A stretch of DNA of 64,000 nt from assembly GCA_950022655.1 (NCBI GenBank), contig OX465584.1, positions 62,622,841 through 62,686,840 on the forward strand, in the 5' to 3' direction. Shown in pieces: positions 38,111-49,383 of this stretch. Under the pieces are notes generated by a model. That model was not told the DNA's origin. It ran no database searches and worked only from the letters and a program-made list of their open reading frames with translations. The number at the start of each line of letters is the position of its first letter. Within the stretch, counting starts at the first letter, position 1. The stretch is from Alentia gelatinosa. Taxonomy: Eukaryota; Annelida; Polychaeta; Phyllodocida; Polynoidae. The position numbers and the translations under genes are program-made.

Positions 38111-38455
38111 TTAAACAAAATCAGGATTAAGTACATTACAGTATGCAACCTTCTCCTGGCTGGCAAAGGAATCATGTATCAAAGCCTGTGTCGAGGCTGA
38201 GGTGGAGTGTATGGGGGGCGGGGGGTAAGGGAGGCAGACAGGGAGGCAAAGTTAGCTAATCAAGGTGGTGTTGGGTGTTGTTGTTGACATTCTTTTTAGT
38301 ATCGGCGCTGTTCCGTCAACGACGGATGTTTATTTGCTACTTCTGTTGTACACGAACCTAAATCAGGCCCCCCTCAGGCTAGATGCTAGAGTTTAAATAA
38401 TAAACTGTTGTGCTTCTGTGTGTTTTGTCACGAATCAACGACTGGAGCATGCCTA

Positions 38456-39028
38456 CCGTAAAACCCCGCTTATAAGCAGACCCCCAACTTCAGCAAAATG
38501 ATATAAGCCGATTCTGGGGGCATTTCAACTCTAGGAAAAACCCAGTTATAAGCCGATCCCCCCCCCCCCCCATTGGGGTCCTGCCCCCCCATCCCCCCCC
38601 AAAAAAAAAAAAAATAAAAAAAAATCCTCTCCCCATCACAATTTTTTGTAGAATTTTCGGAATAGAATATGAACGTTTCAATGAACTTTTGTATCAAATG
38701 CTATCTAATCCCATCTAGGATATCACATGCTATCTGAATGATTCACATTTTATATATCTCTGTATTTTTGGTACTTTATGATTTGTACTGATTTTAGGGG
38801 TTTTCAAAAATCAATATTTTTGAAAAACCCGGTCATAAGCCGACTCCTGACTTAATTTCATCAAGGTTCATCTTATTTTAACCAAAAAAAAAAGAAATCT
38901 TCTAAAATTGTTTTTGCAGATGCGGTGAGAAACAAGTTGGTTTTTTTTTTAGTAGCCTTGCAATATATCACACCCCGCGTAAGCGGACACTTTGACCCGG
39001 AACGGAGGGTGTCCGCGGGGTTCTACTG
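38456..39028. mobile_element. TA-flanked element with ACCCCGCTTATAAGC ends
   Basis: 573 bp between TA dinucleotides. Left: CCGTAAAACCCCGCTTATAA; right: GTCCGCGGGGTTCTACTG. Internal C and A runs. Relative of 1724-1888. Confidence 0.6.
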
Positions 39029-39449
39029 TATTTCATTTATACACAAGAAACGAGATCATATCCGAAATATCGTAAAATCTCGTTTAAAAACCGATTTTAC
39101 GATATTTCGGATCTAGGCTCTATTGATTTCCTTTCGGGTTTTATTGCAGGGCATGGTTGATTGGCACTAATGAAGCACCCGTCCGATGTCTGCCAGTCCA
39201 GCCTTATTTCTGCGTCTGTCAGTGAACACACGAGGAGGAGCAGCAGGTGAGTTGATTCTTGGAGCCGAGTTGTTGACAGAGTGTGGGCCGAGTTGCTGAG
39301 GTCAGCATCGTGAAGGCTCACAGAGACACACGCATAACGTGTGGTAACATCGAGGCACCTCCCGACGACCAGTCATGCACTCCTCAAATGCCAGGCGTTC
39401 TATGGCAGGCTCACACACCTCCACAGACATCACTATAAGGTGCAGTGCT

Positions 39450-39770
39450 TTATCTCACCCCAGATATTTTTTCTCCATAGACTTAACATTGGAAACTCGT
39501 ATCTAACACCAATTAGATATTTAGGAAATATATCCAATGGGGGATAATGTCACAAATGTTAGCCCATTAGTCAATATTAAGGGTGAGATAAATTCAGAAA
39601 CCCATTCAAGTTTAGGGTCAGAGCTCGATCCCATCTCGTTTGAATCACGTAGTAATTCACTCGGCTTCGCCTTGTGAATTACTACGTGATTCAAACTCGA
39701 TGGGATACGGGCTCAGACCTTCATGGGTTTCCTCTATATTATCCTACCCCCTAATATAAAATCCCATAGG
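39450..39770. mobile_element. Foldback element F2, uninterrupted copy
   Basis: TTTATCTCACCCCAGATATT, CCATAGACTTAACATTGG, ATATTTAGGAAATATATCC (the empty MITE site), GGGTGAGATAAATTCAG, then a hairpin CGATCCCATCTCGTTTGAAT / ATTCAAACTCGATGGGATAC with loop CTCGGCTTCGCCTTGTG. Best preserved copy; use it as the family reference. Confidence 0.8.
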
Positions 39771-40210
39771 TTTCAGTTTCTGTATGCTATGCTGACTGGC
39801 ATACAGAGTTGTATATGCCACTAGTGGCATACAGAAGTGTTATAACGTAAAGTCACTATGCTAAACTCCAGTCGTGGCATACGGTGATTAAGATTAAAAC
39901 TCATCCAGTTTTATGATAGTATCTCTCTCCGCTCGTTCTGCGACTGCCTGTGTGCAGCCTCTCTGCCCTGCGACGGAGAAATGATGTGTCTAGAGTGAGA
40001 GAGGAGTGGCCTGGAGCTCCAGTCTTGAACCTCCACCTACCGAGGTCTCTGAGACGCCACAGGTTTCACGCGGCGAGGCAGTCTCTTTTATTTATGAAGC
40101 TTCATAATTCATACACTTGGTCTACGGAAGTCTAAGGAAAGGATACAACGGTGAGGGGTACGCAGGTCTGGCAGGACAACCAGGGCAGGGTGGGTCAGAG
40201 TATGCTGAGC

Positions 40211-41491
40211 AGGGTGTGCAGGGGCAGGGCAGGGCGGGGCAGGGTAGGGCAGGGTAGGGTAGGGAGGTATGGGGCAGGGCAGGGCAGGGCGGGGCAGGGC
40301 ATGGTAGGGCAGGGAGGTACAGGGCAGGGCAGGGCAGGGTAGGGTAGGGCAGGGCAGGGTAGGGCAGGGAGGTACAGGGTAGGGCAGGGTAGGGCAGGGA
40401 GGTACAGGGCAGGGCGGGGCAGGGCAGGGCAGGGAGGTATGGGGCAGGGCGGGGCAGGGCAGGGTGGGGCAGGGAGGTACAGGGCAGGGCAGGGCAGGGT
40501 AGGGCAGGGTAGGGCAGGCAGGTACAGGGCAGGGCAGGGCAGGGCAGGGCGAGGCAGGGAGGTACAGGGCAGGGCAGGGCAGGGCGGGGCAGGGCAGGGC
40601 AGGGCAGGGTAGGGTAGGGCAGGGCAGGGCAGGGCAGGGCAGGGTGGGGCAGGGCAGGGAGGTACAGGGCAGAGCAGGGCAGGGTAGGGCAGGGTGGTAC
40701 AGGGCAGGGCAGGGCAGGGTAGGGCAGGGAGGTACAGGGCAGGGCAGGGCAGGGCAGGGAGGTACAGGGCAGGGCAGGGCAGGGCAGGGCAGGGCAGGGC
40801 AGGGCAGGGAGGTACAGGGCAGGGCAGGGTAGGGCAGGGTAGGGCAGGGATGTACAGGGCAGGGCGGGGCAGGGCAGGGTGGGGCAGGGAGGTACAGGGC
40901 AGGGCAGGGCAGGGTAGGGCAGGGTGGTACAGGGCAGGGCAGGGCAGGGTAGGGCAGGGAGGTACAGGGCAGGGCAGGGCAGGGCAGGGAGGTACAGGGC
41001 AGGGCAGGGCAGGGCAGGGCAGGGCAGGGCAGGGCAGGGTGAGGCAGGGCAGGGTGGGGCAGGGTGAGGCAGAACATGGTTTGCCGAGTAAGGGCAGGGC
41101 AGAGCCAAAAGGGCAGGGCAGGGCAGGGCAGGGCAGGGCAGGGCAGGGCAGGGCAGGGCCAGGGCAGGGCAGGGCAGGGCAGGGCAGGGGCAGGGCAGGG
41201 CAGGGCAGGGCGGGGCGGGGCAGGGCAGGGCAGGGCAGGGCAGGGCAGGGCAGGGCAGACAGGGCGGACAGGGCAGGGCCAGGGCAGGGCCAGGGCAGGG
41301 GCAGGGCAGGGCAGGGCGGGGCAGGGCGGGGCAGGGCGGGGCAGGGCAGGGCAGGGCAGGGCAGGGCAGGGCAGGGCAGGGCAGGGCAGGGCAGGGCAGG
41401 GCAGGGCAGGGCAGGGCAGACAGGGCGGACAGGGCAGGGCCAGGGCAGGGCCAGGGCAGGGGCAGGGCAGGGCGGGGCAGGGCGGGGCAGG
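40211..41491. repeat. GGGCA pentanucleotide array, ~1.28 kb
   Basis: (GGGCA)n. The left two-thirds is broken at irregular intervals by GAGGTAC and GGGTA/GGGCG variants; the right third is nearly pure. A block with ACAGGGCGGACAGGGC, GGGCCAGGGCAGGGCC occurs twice about 160 bp apart (near 41,258 and 41,418), so a segmental duplication happened inside the array. Long ORFs on both strands (Gly-Gln-Gly-Arg-Ala and Ala-Leu-Pro-Cys-Pro repeats) follow from the repeat alone. Confidence 0.95.
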
Positions 41492-41494
41492 GTG

Positions 41495-41800
41495 CCGCTC
41501 TCCCATTCTAATAACCACCCCCCATCCGCCAGCCCCCGCCGAGCGCCCCAAATCCCCGCCCCACATAAACAGCCCGCCCGCCCGCCCTCAGCACATCCTC
41601 ACCTACCACCACCAGCATTTTTCACACAAGATAAATATTTGCGGATTTAAACTGGCTTCCTCGTGGATCCCTGACCCCGGGTAGCGGCCACTCACCCGCG
41701 GGGCGCTTCTACGGGACTTTACGGTGAGATACCAGACTCGGACTGGAGTGGCCGACATCCATGGGAGATACTTAAGGCCAGAACACACTGTACGATTTCG
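41495..41800 (-). promoter_or_regulatory. GC-rich island with a minus-strand donor
   Basis: Unique GC-rich sequence next to the GGGCA array. On the minus strand GCGCCCCGCGG|GTGAGTGG (last exon base 41,696) is a strong donor preceded by CCATGGATGTCGGCC. Possible first exon of the minus-strand gene; no independent support. Confidence 0.25.
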
Positions 41801-42144
41801 GAACATGGATGTTCCTTTCTCGGCGACAAAAGAACAATCGTAAGCTAAGGCGAGGCCTACAAAATGTGTCGGCCAGTGTGGCACCCCCAACTAGAACTTT
41901 GCCTAAGATTTTAACCCCCCCCCCCCCCCCCATGGTGATGTACCTTTGTAGCCTCAAATCTCTGAGAAAATCGGAAGTCAGTCGTCCAGTGTGAACAGAA
42001 ATTGCTTTCGATTAATTCCCGCTAATTACCACCATCCCCATCTATAAATCCTGCTGTGATGGTCGACGCCCGAGACAAGTTAAAATGCTCTTCCGATTTA
42101 GGGAGTTAATCGGTGGGAACGAAATCGTACAGTGTGTTTCCAGT

Positions 42145-42420
42145 TATATAGAACTGCACCGAGAATCGTATAAATACAAAATACTCCACAAGTTTGGGTG
42201 GGCCTCAATCATCATCAAGGCGAAGCAGATCCAAACGAGTGGAGTATTGTTTATTTTATGATTCGAGTGTGGTTCTGGAATTATCTCACCCCTTCCACTG
42301 TTAGGGACGTTCAAATCTCTTGTCTTGTGTACGAATATGGCGTAGTATTTTCTCTTTACAGAGTATGTTTTTTTCTAACGTTATTCCTATGGCTAAACTT
42401 GTACCAGGGGTGAGATAAAG
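42145..42420. mobile_element. Foldback element F1, copy 2
   Basis: ATAGAACTGCACCGAGAATC, loop CATCAAGGCGAAGC, GTGGAGTATTGTTTATTTTA, then TTATCTCACCCCTTCC, ATTCCTATGGCTAAACTTG and GGGGTGAGATAAA. Same plan as 5430-5777. Confidence 0.75.
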
Positions 42421-42434
42421 CGGGTTAGGCAGCA

Positions 42435-42640
42435 AAGTCGTGTTAATTACGTAGCGATTCAAACAAGATGGGACCGAGCTCTGAACGTAAACATGAATAG
42501 GTTTCTGAATTTATCTCACCCTTCATATTGACTAATGAGCTAACTTTTATGACATAATCCCCATTTGAGTATTTTTTTCTAAATACTCAATGGGCGTTGG
42601 ATACGAGTTCCCCATGTTACGTCTATGGGGTGAGATAAAC
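42435..42640. mobile_element. Foldback element F2, partial
   Basis: CAAACAAGATGGGACCGAGC, TTTATCTCACCCTTCATATT, ATACGAGTTCCCCATGTTAC, GTCTATGGGGTGAGATAAA. One hairpin arm is lost. Confidence 0.65.
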
Positions 42641-42659
42641 GGGTTAACACCCAGGGTTA

Positions 42660-43307
42660 CTGGAGAACTCGACCCGAAACGAACTCGACCCGTAGTTGTC
42701 AGGAGAACTCGACCCGTTTTGGAAAAATCGATTGGAGAACTCGACCCGTTCCAGATATTTATTGATAAGACATTTTTATATACTAGTAAAGGTCTTATTA
42801 GTTGGCTTTTAGACAAATAAACCAGCGGATATGGGAAACAAGTCCAGCTAGGTTTAGGGTTAGGGTTGGGGTTAGGGTTAGGGATAGAGTTAGGGTTAGG
42901 GTTAGGGTTAGGGATAGGGATAGGGTTAGGGTTAGGGTTAGGGATAGGGTTAGGATAGGGTCAGGGATAGGGTTAAGGATAGGGTGTTTTGTTTGTATTT
43001 TTTTTCCCAGAGACGACCAAATTTTAGGTCAAGATAACATACTTACTATTAAATATAATATTTATTCACAGTTGAGATACTTGAATAGGCATATATAAAA
43101 TGGGTCAAATTCGTTATGGGTCGAGTTCTTAAAACGGGTCGACTTTGTTACGGATCGAGTTTTTATGGGTCGACTTCGTTATGGGTCGAGTTTTTGGGTC
43201 GAGTTTGTTCCGGGTCAAGTTCTTCATGGGTCGACTTCGTTACGGGTCGAGTTTTTTATGGGTCGACTTCGTTACGGGTCGAGTTTTTTACGGGTCGAGT
43301 TCTCCAG
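42660..43307. mobile_element. TA-flanked element with repeated ACTCGACCCG ends and telomere-like core
   Basis: 648 bp between TA at 42,658-42,659 and 43,308-43,309. TIRs are CTGGAGAACTCGACCCG and CGGGTCGAGTTCTCCAG (17 bp, perfect). Subterminal copies of AACTCGACCCG (four on the left; a dozen CGGGTCGAGTT/GGGTCGACTT on the right) point inward. The interior holds TTAGGG-type repeats. No ORF for a transposase. Confidence 0.75.
42850..42985. repeat. Interstitial telomere-like (TTAGGG)n with GGGATA variants
   Basis: About 22 hexamer-like units, mainly GGTTAG and GGGATA. Embedded in the transposon-like element, so not a chromosome end. Confidence 0.9.
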
Positions 43308-43559
43308 TATTCAGACCCAGCAGGCGGCCCGAGGCGCGCGCTCAGGTCCTCATCCCTCATGAGCTCGCGGCTTTCTCTCTCTGTTTTTTTTTACTCCATT
43401 TCCAGCCTCTTTCTTCATTTCCGTGTCGCTGTCTTTTTCCCGTCCACCTTTCCTGCTCTGCGACTGCCTGGTGCGGTGTGGATTCTGTGTGAGTTTCACA
43501 GCGCAGAGGGAATCTCTAGTCACACGTGTGAGCTGACACTCAACGTTCATAGTATAACT

Positions 43560-44115
43560 GAGCATATTATCCATCGTATATAAAGACCCCCATTGAAAAT
43601 GTATGGGGACTCTTACATTCTAAATGGGTACTATGTATACGATGGATAATAAACAATGGGTAGTGGTATACTGAGTCCCCATACATTCTCAATGGGAACT
43701 TTGTATACATTGGATATTATTATCCATCGTATACAAAGCCCCCATTGGAAATGTATATGGACTCAGTAAACCATGACCCATTATATAAAACCTGTCAGAT
43801 ACCATAATTGTTGTATACAGATTCAAATCTGTGGTATACGGCCTCAAGGCCATGGTATACGAGAAAATAGTCCCTTTGTGCAATAGACCAAAGAAACAGT
43901 CTTTATTGTTATACACTTTGATATGGCAATTACTGGTTTGATTTATTCCAAAAGATGGAAAATTAATGCAACAAACGGTGGTTATATAGACAGGCGGCTC
44001 TGTAAACCACTCGAGGTTGACATTGTAATACACTCGATAGCGCTCGTCTATTACTACGTATCAACCTCTCCTGGTTTACAGCCGCCTGTCCACAAAACCA
44101 TCGATTATTGTCTAT
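43560..44115. mobile_element. Family C element, copy 2 with a partial duplication
   Basis: TTATCCATCGTATAYAAAGMC blocks in both orientations at 43,567-43,740, then the same body as 19,680-20,100, ending in the hairpin GTAAACCACTCGAGGTTGAC / GTCAACCTCTCCTGGTTTAC. Confidence 0.65.
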
Positions 44116-44389
44116 ATATATACTCTGATACATACATACACAAATATTGATTGATTTCAGATACAAGCGGTCATATGCTTCGAGGAGTTGATGCGTAGTA
44201 ATATCCGAGCGTATGTGAGGATGTTGCACAGAGTCAACTCCGATGAACATACAACCACTTTTATCTGAATCCAGTCTATTTTTATCATCCACCTTTTGCA
44301 TACTGATACTAGTTCATTTAGGTATGCACTATTTCTTCATATACACTATTTTTCCGCTTTTGCAACCCGGAGCAAGCAACGTTTCCGCA

Positions 44390-44595
44390 TGTTCCGGGTA
44401 TGTAGATACAATCAGCCCATGTGTTTTCAATGGACACTATGTATTAGGTAGCTGATATAAGATATCTGTATGCTCCGGGTATGTAGATACAGCCCATGTG
44501 TTTTCTATGGACACTATGTATTAGGTGGATATACCTCTATGCTCTGGGTATGTAGATACACAGAACCCATGTGTTTTCTATTGACATTATGTATG
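44390..44595. repeat. ~80-bp tandem repeat, three units
   Basis: TGYTCYGGGTATGTAGATAC, CCCATGTGTTTTCWATGGAC and ACTATGTATTAGGT repeat at about 44,390, 44,472 and 44,540. Related phrases occur at 51,290-51,345 in inverse order. Confidence 0.75.
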
Positions 44596-45461
44596 AAGCT
44601 ATCATTGAACATGTATAGAGCCTCGGGATCGGTACCCGAGGAGAATACAAATATCAGTATTCTCCTAGAAAAAAGTCCCTGAAACATCCCCAAGCTAGTG
44701 CGTCAACCATTTTCTTTCTTTTGATAACTTAAATCTACAATGCTCAATGTTAAATACAACATTAACCTACTTCTGATACTAGTGTATGTACCCTGCTTGT
44801 GGTTGACTATAAGCTCGTATATTACTACGTGTCAACTACGCCCACGGGTATCAGAAACAGGATATTATTGTGTAGACACTCACGCCACATTCCACCAAAT
44901 TAGTAATATATGAAGACAGAGTGAGAGTGGCTGAATGGATACATTCCGAGTTGTCTTCTGTGTACCGAGTTTGGACAAGGAGGTAACCAAAAACCACACA
45001 ATTCAAATAAGGAGTTGCGACTGAACACATCAAGTTCAACAAACAACGAAACCTCTCTCCCTTTGTCTCCTTATCATTATATATCTCAATTCAATATCAA
45101 TAAAACCGCCATTTTATTACTTATTGAATTACAGCAAGTCACATGGTGTGGAGGGACAGACTATATTCTTTCGTCACAGCGTGATGAATGAAATCCATAC
45201 AACTAACCAGTAAGTGTGAGTCATTTGTGCACAGGTATATAGTGATGCAAAATGTGTTTAAGGGGCCATCCATAAAGTACAAATGTATGTACGCAAAGAT
45301 TCTAAAGATTTTCACCCACCCCTACCCCTAAACTTCACCATCTTGTACACAATAGACTCAGCTTTTCCAATGTATTGTTATTCATGTATCACAAATCTGC
45401 TAGACTTGGACAAGCAAATATCCCCTATTTTTGCCTCCTACTGCTACTGTTATATATACCA

Positions 45462-45749
45462 GGGATGAAAGTCGGGACTGATGAAAAAGTCGGAAACAAC
45501 AAAAAAACTGGGGCGTATTCGGGGGGGGGGAGCCCCCCCCCCCCCCCCCCCCCCCGTGCCGTCAAACAAAATTTCGGCACTTGACGGAACTCTGACGGCA
45601 GTGTCAACGGCCCTTGGCGCGTTTAACTGCCGCCAAAGTACTGACTGGAGGTTTATACGCCGTTGGTGAGAATTTCTCGTTAATGATCATATTTCAAGAT
45701 GCAGAAATTTCTGATTTCCGTCAATTGTCGGCAAACTTGCATCCCTGAT
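45462..45749. mobile_element. Second MITE type with CAGGGATG termini
   Basis: 288 bp. Ends CAGGGATGAAAGTCGG and AAACTTGCATCCCTG, the same outer 8 bp as the 434-bp MITE but a different body. ATAC is present at both flanks. Internal G10-AG-C23 run. Confidence 0.65.
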
Positions 45750-45884
45750 ACACTGTATGATATTCTTGTTCATCATACGTCTTCCTACTAAAGGTGTATG
45801 AGTACTACAATGCCTGCTGGTGGTAGGAGGTTTTTCCCTGGCATGCTGGTATGCAATAATAAGAAAGAAACTCATGAGTGTTTG

Positions 45885-46137
45885 GTCTGTGTCCTTGTTC
45901 GCCATCGAGTTTGAAGTGCGTAGTAAAATGAACGAGGCGATAGCGGGTGAATATTTTGAAGCGCTCCAAACGAGATGGCGAACGGGGGCGAAGCACGAAT
46001 ATGTTTCTGAGTTTATATCAGCCTGGAAATATTTATCTGTGTATAACCCGTTGTGTATGAATTACGCTTCTCGCAAGCTTGTTGAGAACAAGTTCGTAAT
46101 GTTAAGCCTATGGACGTTTATACCAGGCTAAGATAAA
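45885..46137. mobile_element. Foldback element F8 with a variant terminal box
   Basis: GTTCGCCATCGAGTTTGAAG pairs with CAAACGAGATGGCGAAC; inner GAACGAGGCGATAGCGGG. Then TTATATCAGCCTGGAAATA, GTTAAGCCTATGGACG and ACCAGGCTAAGATAAAG. Confidence 0.65.
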
Positions 46138-46254
46138 GGTTACACTTGTTCAACAAATTCTAATTGACCCTCGCTGCTTATAAGCCAAATCCTTGGGCAT
46201 TATTCTACACATTTTCAACTGGAACCTGTGGGAGATAACAGTGTGTTCTCCAGT

Positions 46255-46620
46255 ATAAATACTAGGAGCAAATAGGATGTTCATCACAGATGAATGAGCG
46301 TGCAATTATAAATGAATAACAATTAAAAGGTTTGGGTTAGATTCAGTCTATGGGTAGTTTCCTGTAACCCACTTGCACCCAGTCAACTTGCTATTTCTGC
46401 ATCTGCCTGAGTTTAGGATCCAAAGATATCAAGCATCAGTGGATCTTGAGGTATTTTGGTCTTCAGTGATTGTTCATGGTCAGCTGGGCATGCTTCTAAG
46501 ACCCTGAGACACTGGCTACCTGCTCTGTTCTCACTATCACAGTGAACAGCATGCCGATAGTAAAGGGATAGTTTTCTGGAAGCACACAGAAAGTTGGATG
46601 TGACCACTCTAACCTCAAGA
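46255..46620 (+). repeat. Dispersed repeat, copy 2 (see 7126)
   Basis: CTAGGAGCAAATAGGATGTT, GTAACCCACTTGCACCCAGT, CTTGAGGTATTTTGGTCTTC; ends near GACCACTCTAACCT. Confidence 0.75.
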
Positions 46621-46931
46621 TGATGTATTTAGCAAGCATGCTCTAAAAAGACTTGAAATTTAAAAAAGAAAAAAGGAGCTTACAAAAAATTTCCTTAAAA
46701 TTGTGATCCTCCGACCCCACCTACCCTCTGCGCGTACGTACTTTATGGATGGCCCCAAATAGGTAATTATCCTAATCTCCCTGTATCCTATGGCACTTAG
46801 AATGGTGCCCTCTGTGATTTAGGATACCGCTTATCTCTTATCAGATTAGTACGCTACCAACACAGCTCAACTGAGTGCTAGGATTATTTTGAGATGGTGT
46901 CGTTCATAATGGTTTGTCAAACACTTTTACA

Positions 46932-47275
46932 ACTAGGAGCAAATAGCATGTTCATCAATGATGAACAACAATTGAATAACAACTGAAAGGTTTGGGTTAC
47001 ATTCAGTGTATGAATCGTTCTCTGTAACCCACTTGCACCCAGTTAACTTGCCATTTCTTCAACTCCTTAAGTCTAGGATTCAAATATATCAAGCACCAGT
47101 AGGTCAATGAGGTATTTCGGTCTTGATTGATTGGTCCTGCTCAGTTGGTCAGTTTCTAGGACACTGGCACCCTGCTCCTTTCCCAGTATCACAGTTAGTA
47201 GCAAACAGATAGTGAATGGATAGCATTTTTGCAGTATGCTGGAAGTTTATATGTGACCACTCTAACCTTTAGGCA
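46932..47275 (+). repeat. Dispersed repeat, copy 3 (see 7126)
   Basis: Same phrases as copy 2 with more changes and an internal deletion near the start. Copies 2 and 3 are direct neighbours. Confidence 0.75.
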
Positions 47276-47279
47276 ACAT

Positions 47280-48200
47280 AGGCAACGTATATAGAGCGTG
47301 AAAGCAGCTCTAATAAGACACAGCTGATGTAAATGACAGATCTGAGTTCACTTATCTCAAACCTGTCCAGGAAATTATCCTAGGATTTGAGATATTGGAG
47401 ACACTGGAGTCGCTGGAACCCAAACTGAACCCTCCAGCATAAACAAAAACCTTTTATTTTTTAAAACTTCTCTTTGATGCCAGGGTAATACTTATATCGC
47501 CTTATCACCTAAAATCCATGGAATATTATTTCAATTAACTGCTTCATCTATATAATACTGCCTTTGTACCCATTGAAAGAACTAGCCAGAAATGGATTTA
47601 CTGAATTTAAAAAAAAAGAGAAAAGCTTCTGGTGTGATTTCTGTGTATTATTCAGGGTAATTTTCTTCTAATCTACCTGAGTTGTTTTAATTCTGTCACG
47701 CAACTACCTTGTTAATTATTGTTCTCTTGATGATGGTTCCCGCTGGTTCTACGTTTTCTGTCATTGTTAGACTCTGCTACATAATACATATCGAGAGGGG
47801 GGTTTGCAATGAGTAATAAGAAAGTCAAATTTAAAACTGTCCCTACCTTTAAATGTCTAATGTCTCCATGTCTCTCTAAATGTCTTATGTGTTTACACCC
47901 CTTGTCTGTGTTTAAAACTACACACAAATCCACCATGTTACCAGATAAGTGTATTGTTGAATATTTATTCATCTCATGTACCATCTTTCAATCAGATGTC
48001 AATTTATTGTCAATTGTCTGTACCACGTTTCTCTTGTTCATCGTATTAGAACAAGATTTCAGTAAGACATCTTCCCCAACTTGCTTTGTGTAACTCCTCA
48101 CAAAAACAAACAGCGTTATCTGCAATATCTAAATGTATCATGATATACTTTGTCACAAGATATCAACCTCCAACAAGGATTCAAATTGTACAACCATTAA
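47280..48200. other. No gene seen
   Basis: AT-rich unique sequence. Short ORFs on both strands lack any recognisable domain. Confidence 0.5.
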
Positions 48201-48229
48201 CCCCCCCCCCAAAAAAAAAAAGAGAATAC

Positions 48230-48340
<111 letters not shown>

Positions 48341-48604
48341 TGAATAAAACTCTCCAGTAATTAGAGTACCGTGTGTCATCACCCCGTGTTCACGTCGTGA
48401 CAAAATCCACCTCCGCCTCTTTTTAAATCTAATTAGTTGTGGCCGTGACAGAATCGTCATCGAGGGGAGAGTTGGCTCTGAGTATTGTGCCTACATGCTC
48501 TGTTTGCCGAGATTTATAAAACTGAGTGATCTGAGGGCGTGAAGAGACGTCAAACCAAACACTCCCAGCTGGATGGTGGGCAGAATCTCCCCCAGGTTTG
48601 GTTT

Positions 48605-48875
48605 GGTGGTTTGTTGGATTGATTTAACGTCCAGTTAACCATTACAGGTTCTCACCAGACTTTCTCAAGGTTCTTTTACACCACAAGGGTGGTGATCAAA
48701 TCTATGTAATGAATTTAGTTAGAAATCTCACCCCTACACATTTACCGATGTGAGAGTTCTTTTATTTCCCACACCACATAGACATGGTATGAGAAGGATT
48801 GGCTTTTGATATAGCAGTAAGTCTACCACTGTTGGGGGTGAAGGAGAAAAGTGACTACAGTGGGACCCAAATCAG
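48605..48875 (-). mobile_element. SINE-A, head-truncated
   Basis: GATTTAACGTCCAGTTAACC tail to ACCACTGTTGGGGGTGAAGG. The head is lost after GTGGGACCCAAATCAGC. Confidence 0.75.
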
Positions 48876-49279
48876 CTGAGAGTAAATTTGGATTTATGTA
48901 TTACGACGTCAGCATTGGACTGTCACTGAGAGTTAGTGTGGAGGTTCAAACCACTTCTAGGGGCATAATTGAGGCAAAATACAATATTTTCTTTGCTTGA
49001 CACAAGGAAAGACAATTACATATACTGGGTATAAAAAAGTGGATTTCCACGGAAAAATGGAAAACTGACATATCTGAAAATAGGGTTTAAAAATTACTTT
49101 ATGCCACACAATCCAAAATACCCCCCCCCCCTCCCTTTTCCTGGTAAGATATTGAGAATCCAGGAGATGCAGATAAAGTTCAGCTCATCTAATTTTCCAG
49201 TTTACGGCAGTGCCTCTGTGGGTGTGGCGTCCGGTGAGAGATCCACCCTTTCACTTAGAGTGTTGCACCTCCCTGCCGG

Positions 49280-49345
49280 CCGCCCGATGATATAATTAGA
49301 CCGTGTGTAATTACCAGCTAATTACCTCATATTAATAGCAGCCAT
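49280..49345. promoter_or_regulatory. Homeodomain-type site cluster
   Basis: Within 66 bp: TATAATTAGA, GTAATTACC, GCTAATTACC and ATTAATAG. GC-rich unique flanks (GCAGCCATTCGCCGCC). Possible enhancer; inference only. Confidence 0.25.
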
Positions 49346-49383
49346 TCGCCGCCTCCATGCCCCCCACTCCCCCCCCCCCCCCC

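Larger units (their letters stand above)
45262..46755. mobile_element. Possible element bounded by GGGGCCATCCATAAAGTAC inverted ends
   Basis: Left end GGGGCCATCCATAAAGTAC (45,262), right end GTACTTTATGGATGGCCCC (46,737-46,755). 1.49 kb apart, with other repeats nested inside. No transposase. The ends could instead belong to two separate copies. Confidence 0.4.

Noticed and set aside
40109..41684. Long ORFs on both strands (up to 485 aa) rich in Ala-Leu-Pro-Cys or Gly-Gln-Gly-Arg-Ala
   Set aside because: They come entirely from the GGGCA pentanucleotide array, which has no stop codon in any frame. No unique domain, start context or splice signal.
42850..42985. Chromosome end (telomere)
   Set aside because: Only ~22 units, mixed with GGGATA, embedded in a TIR-bounded element with unique DNA on both sides.
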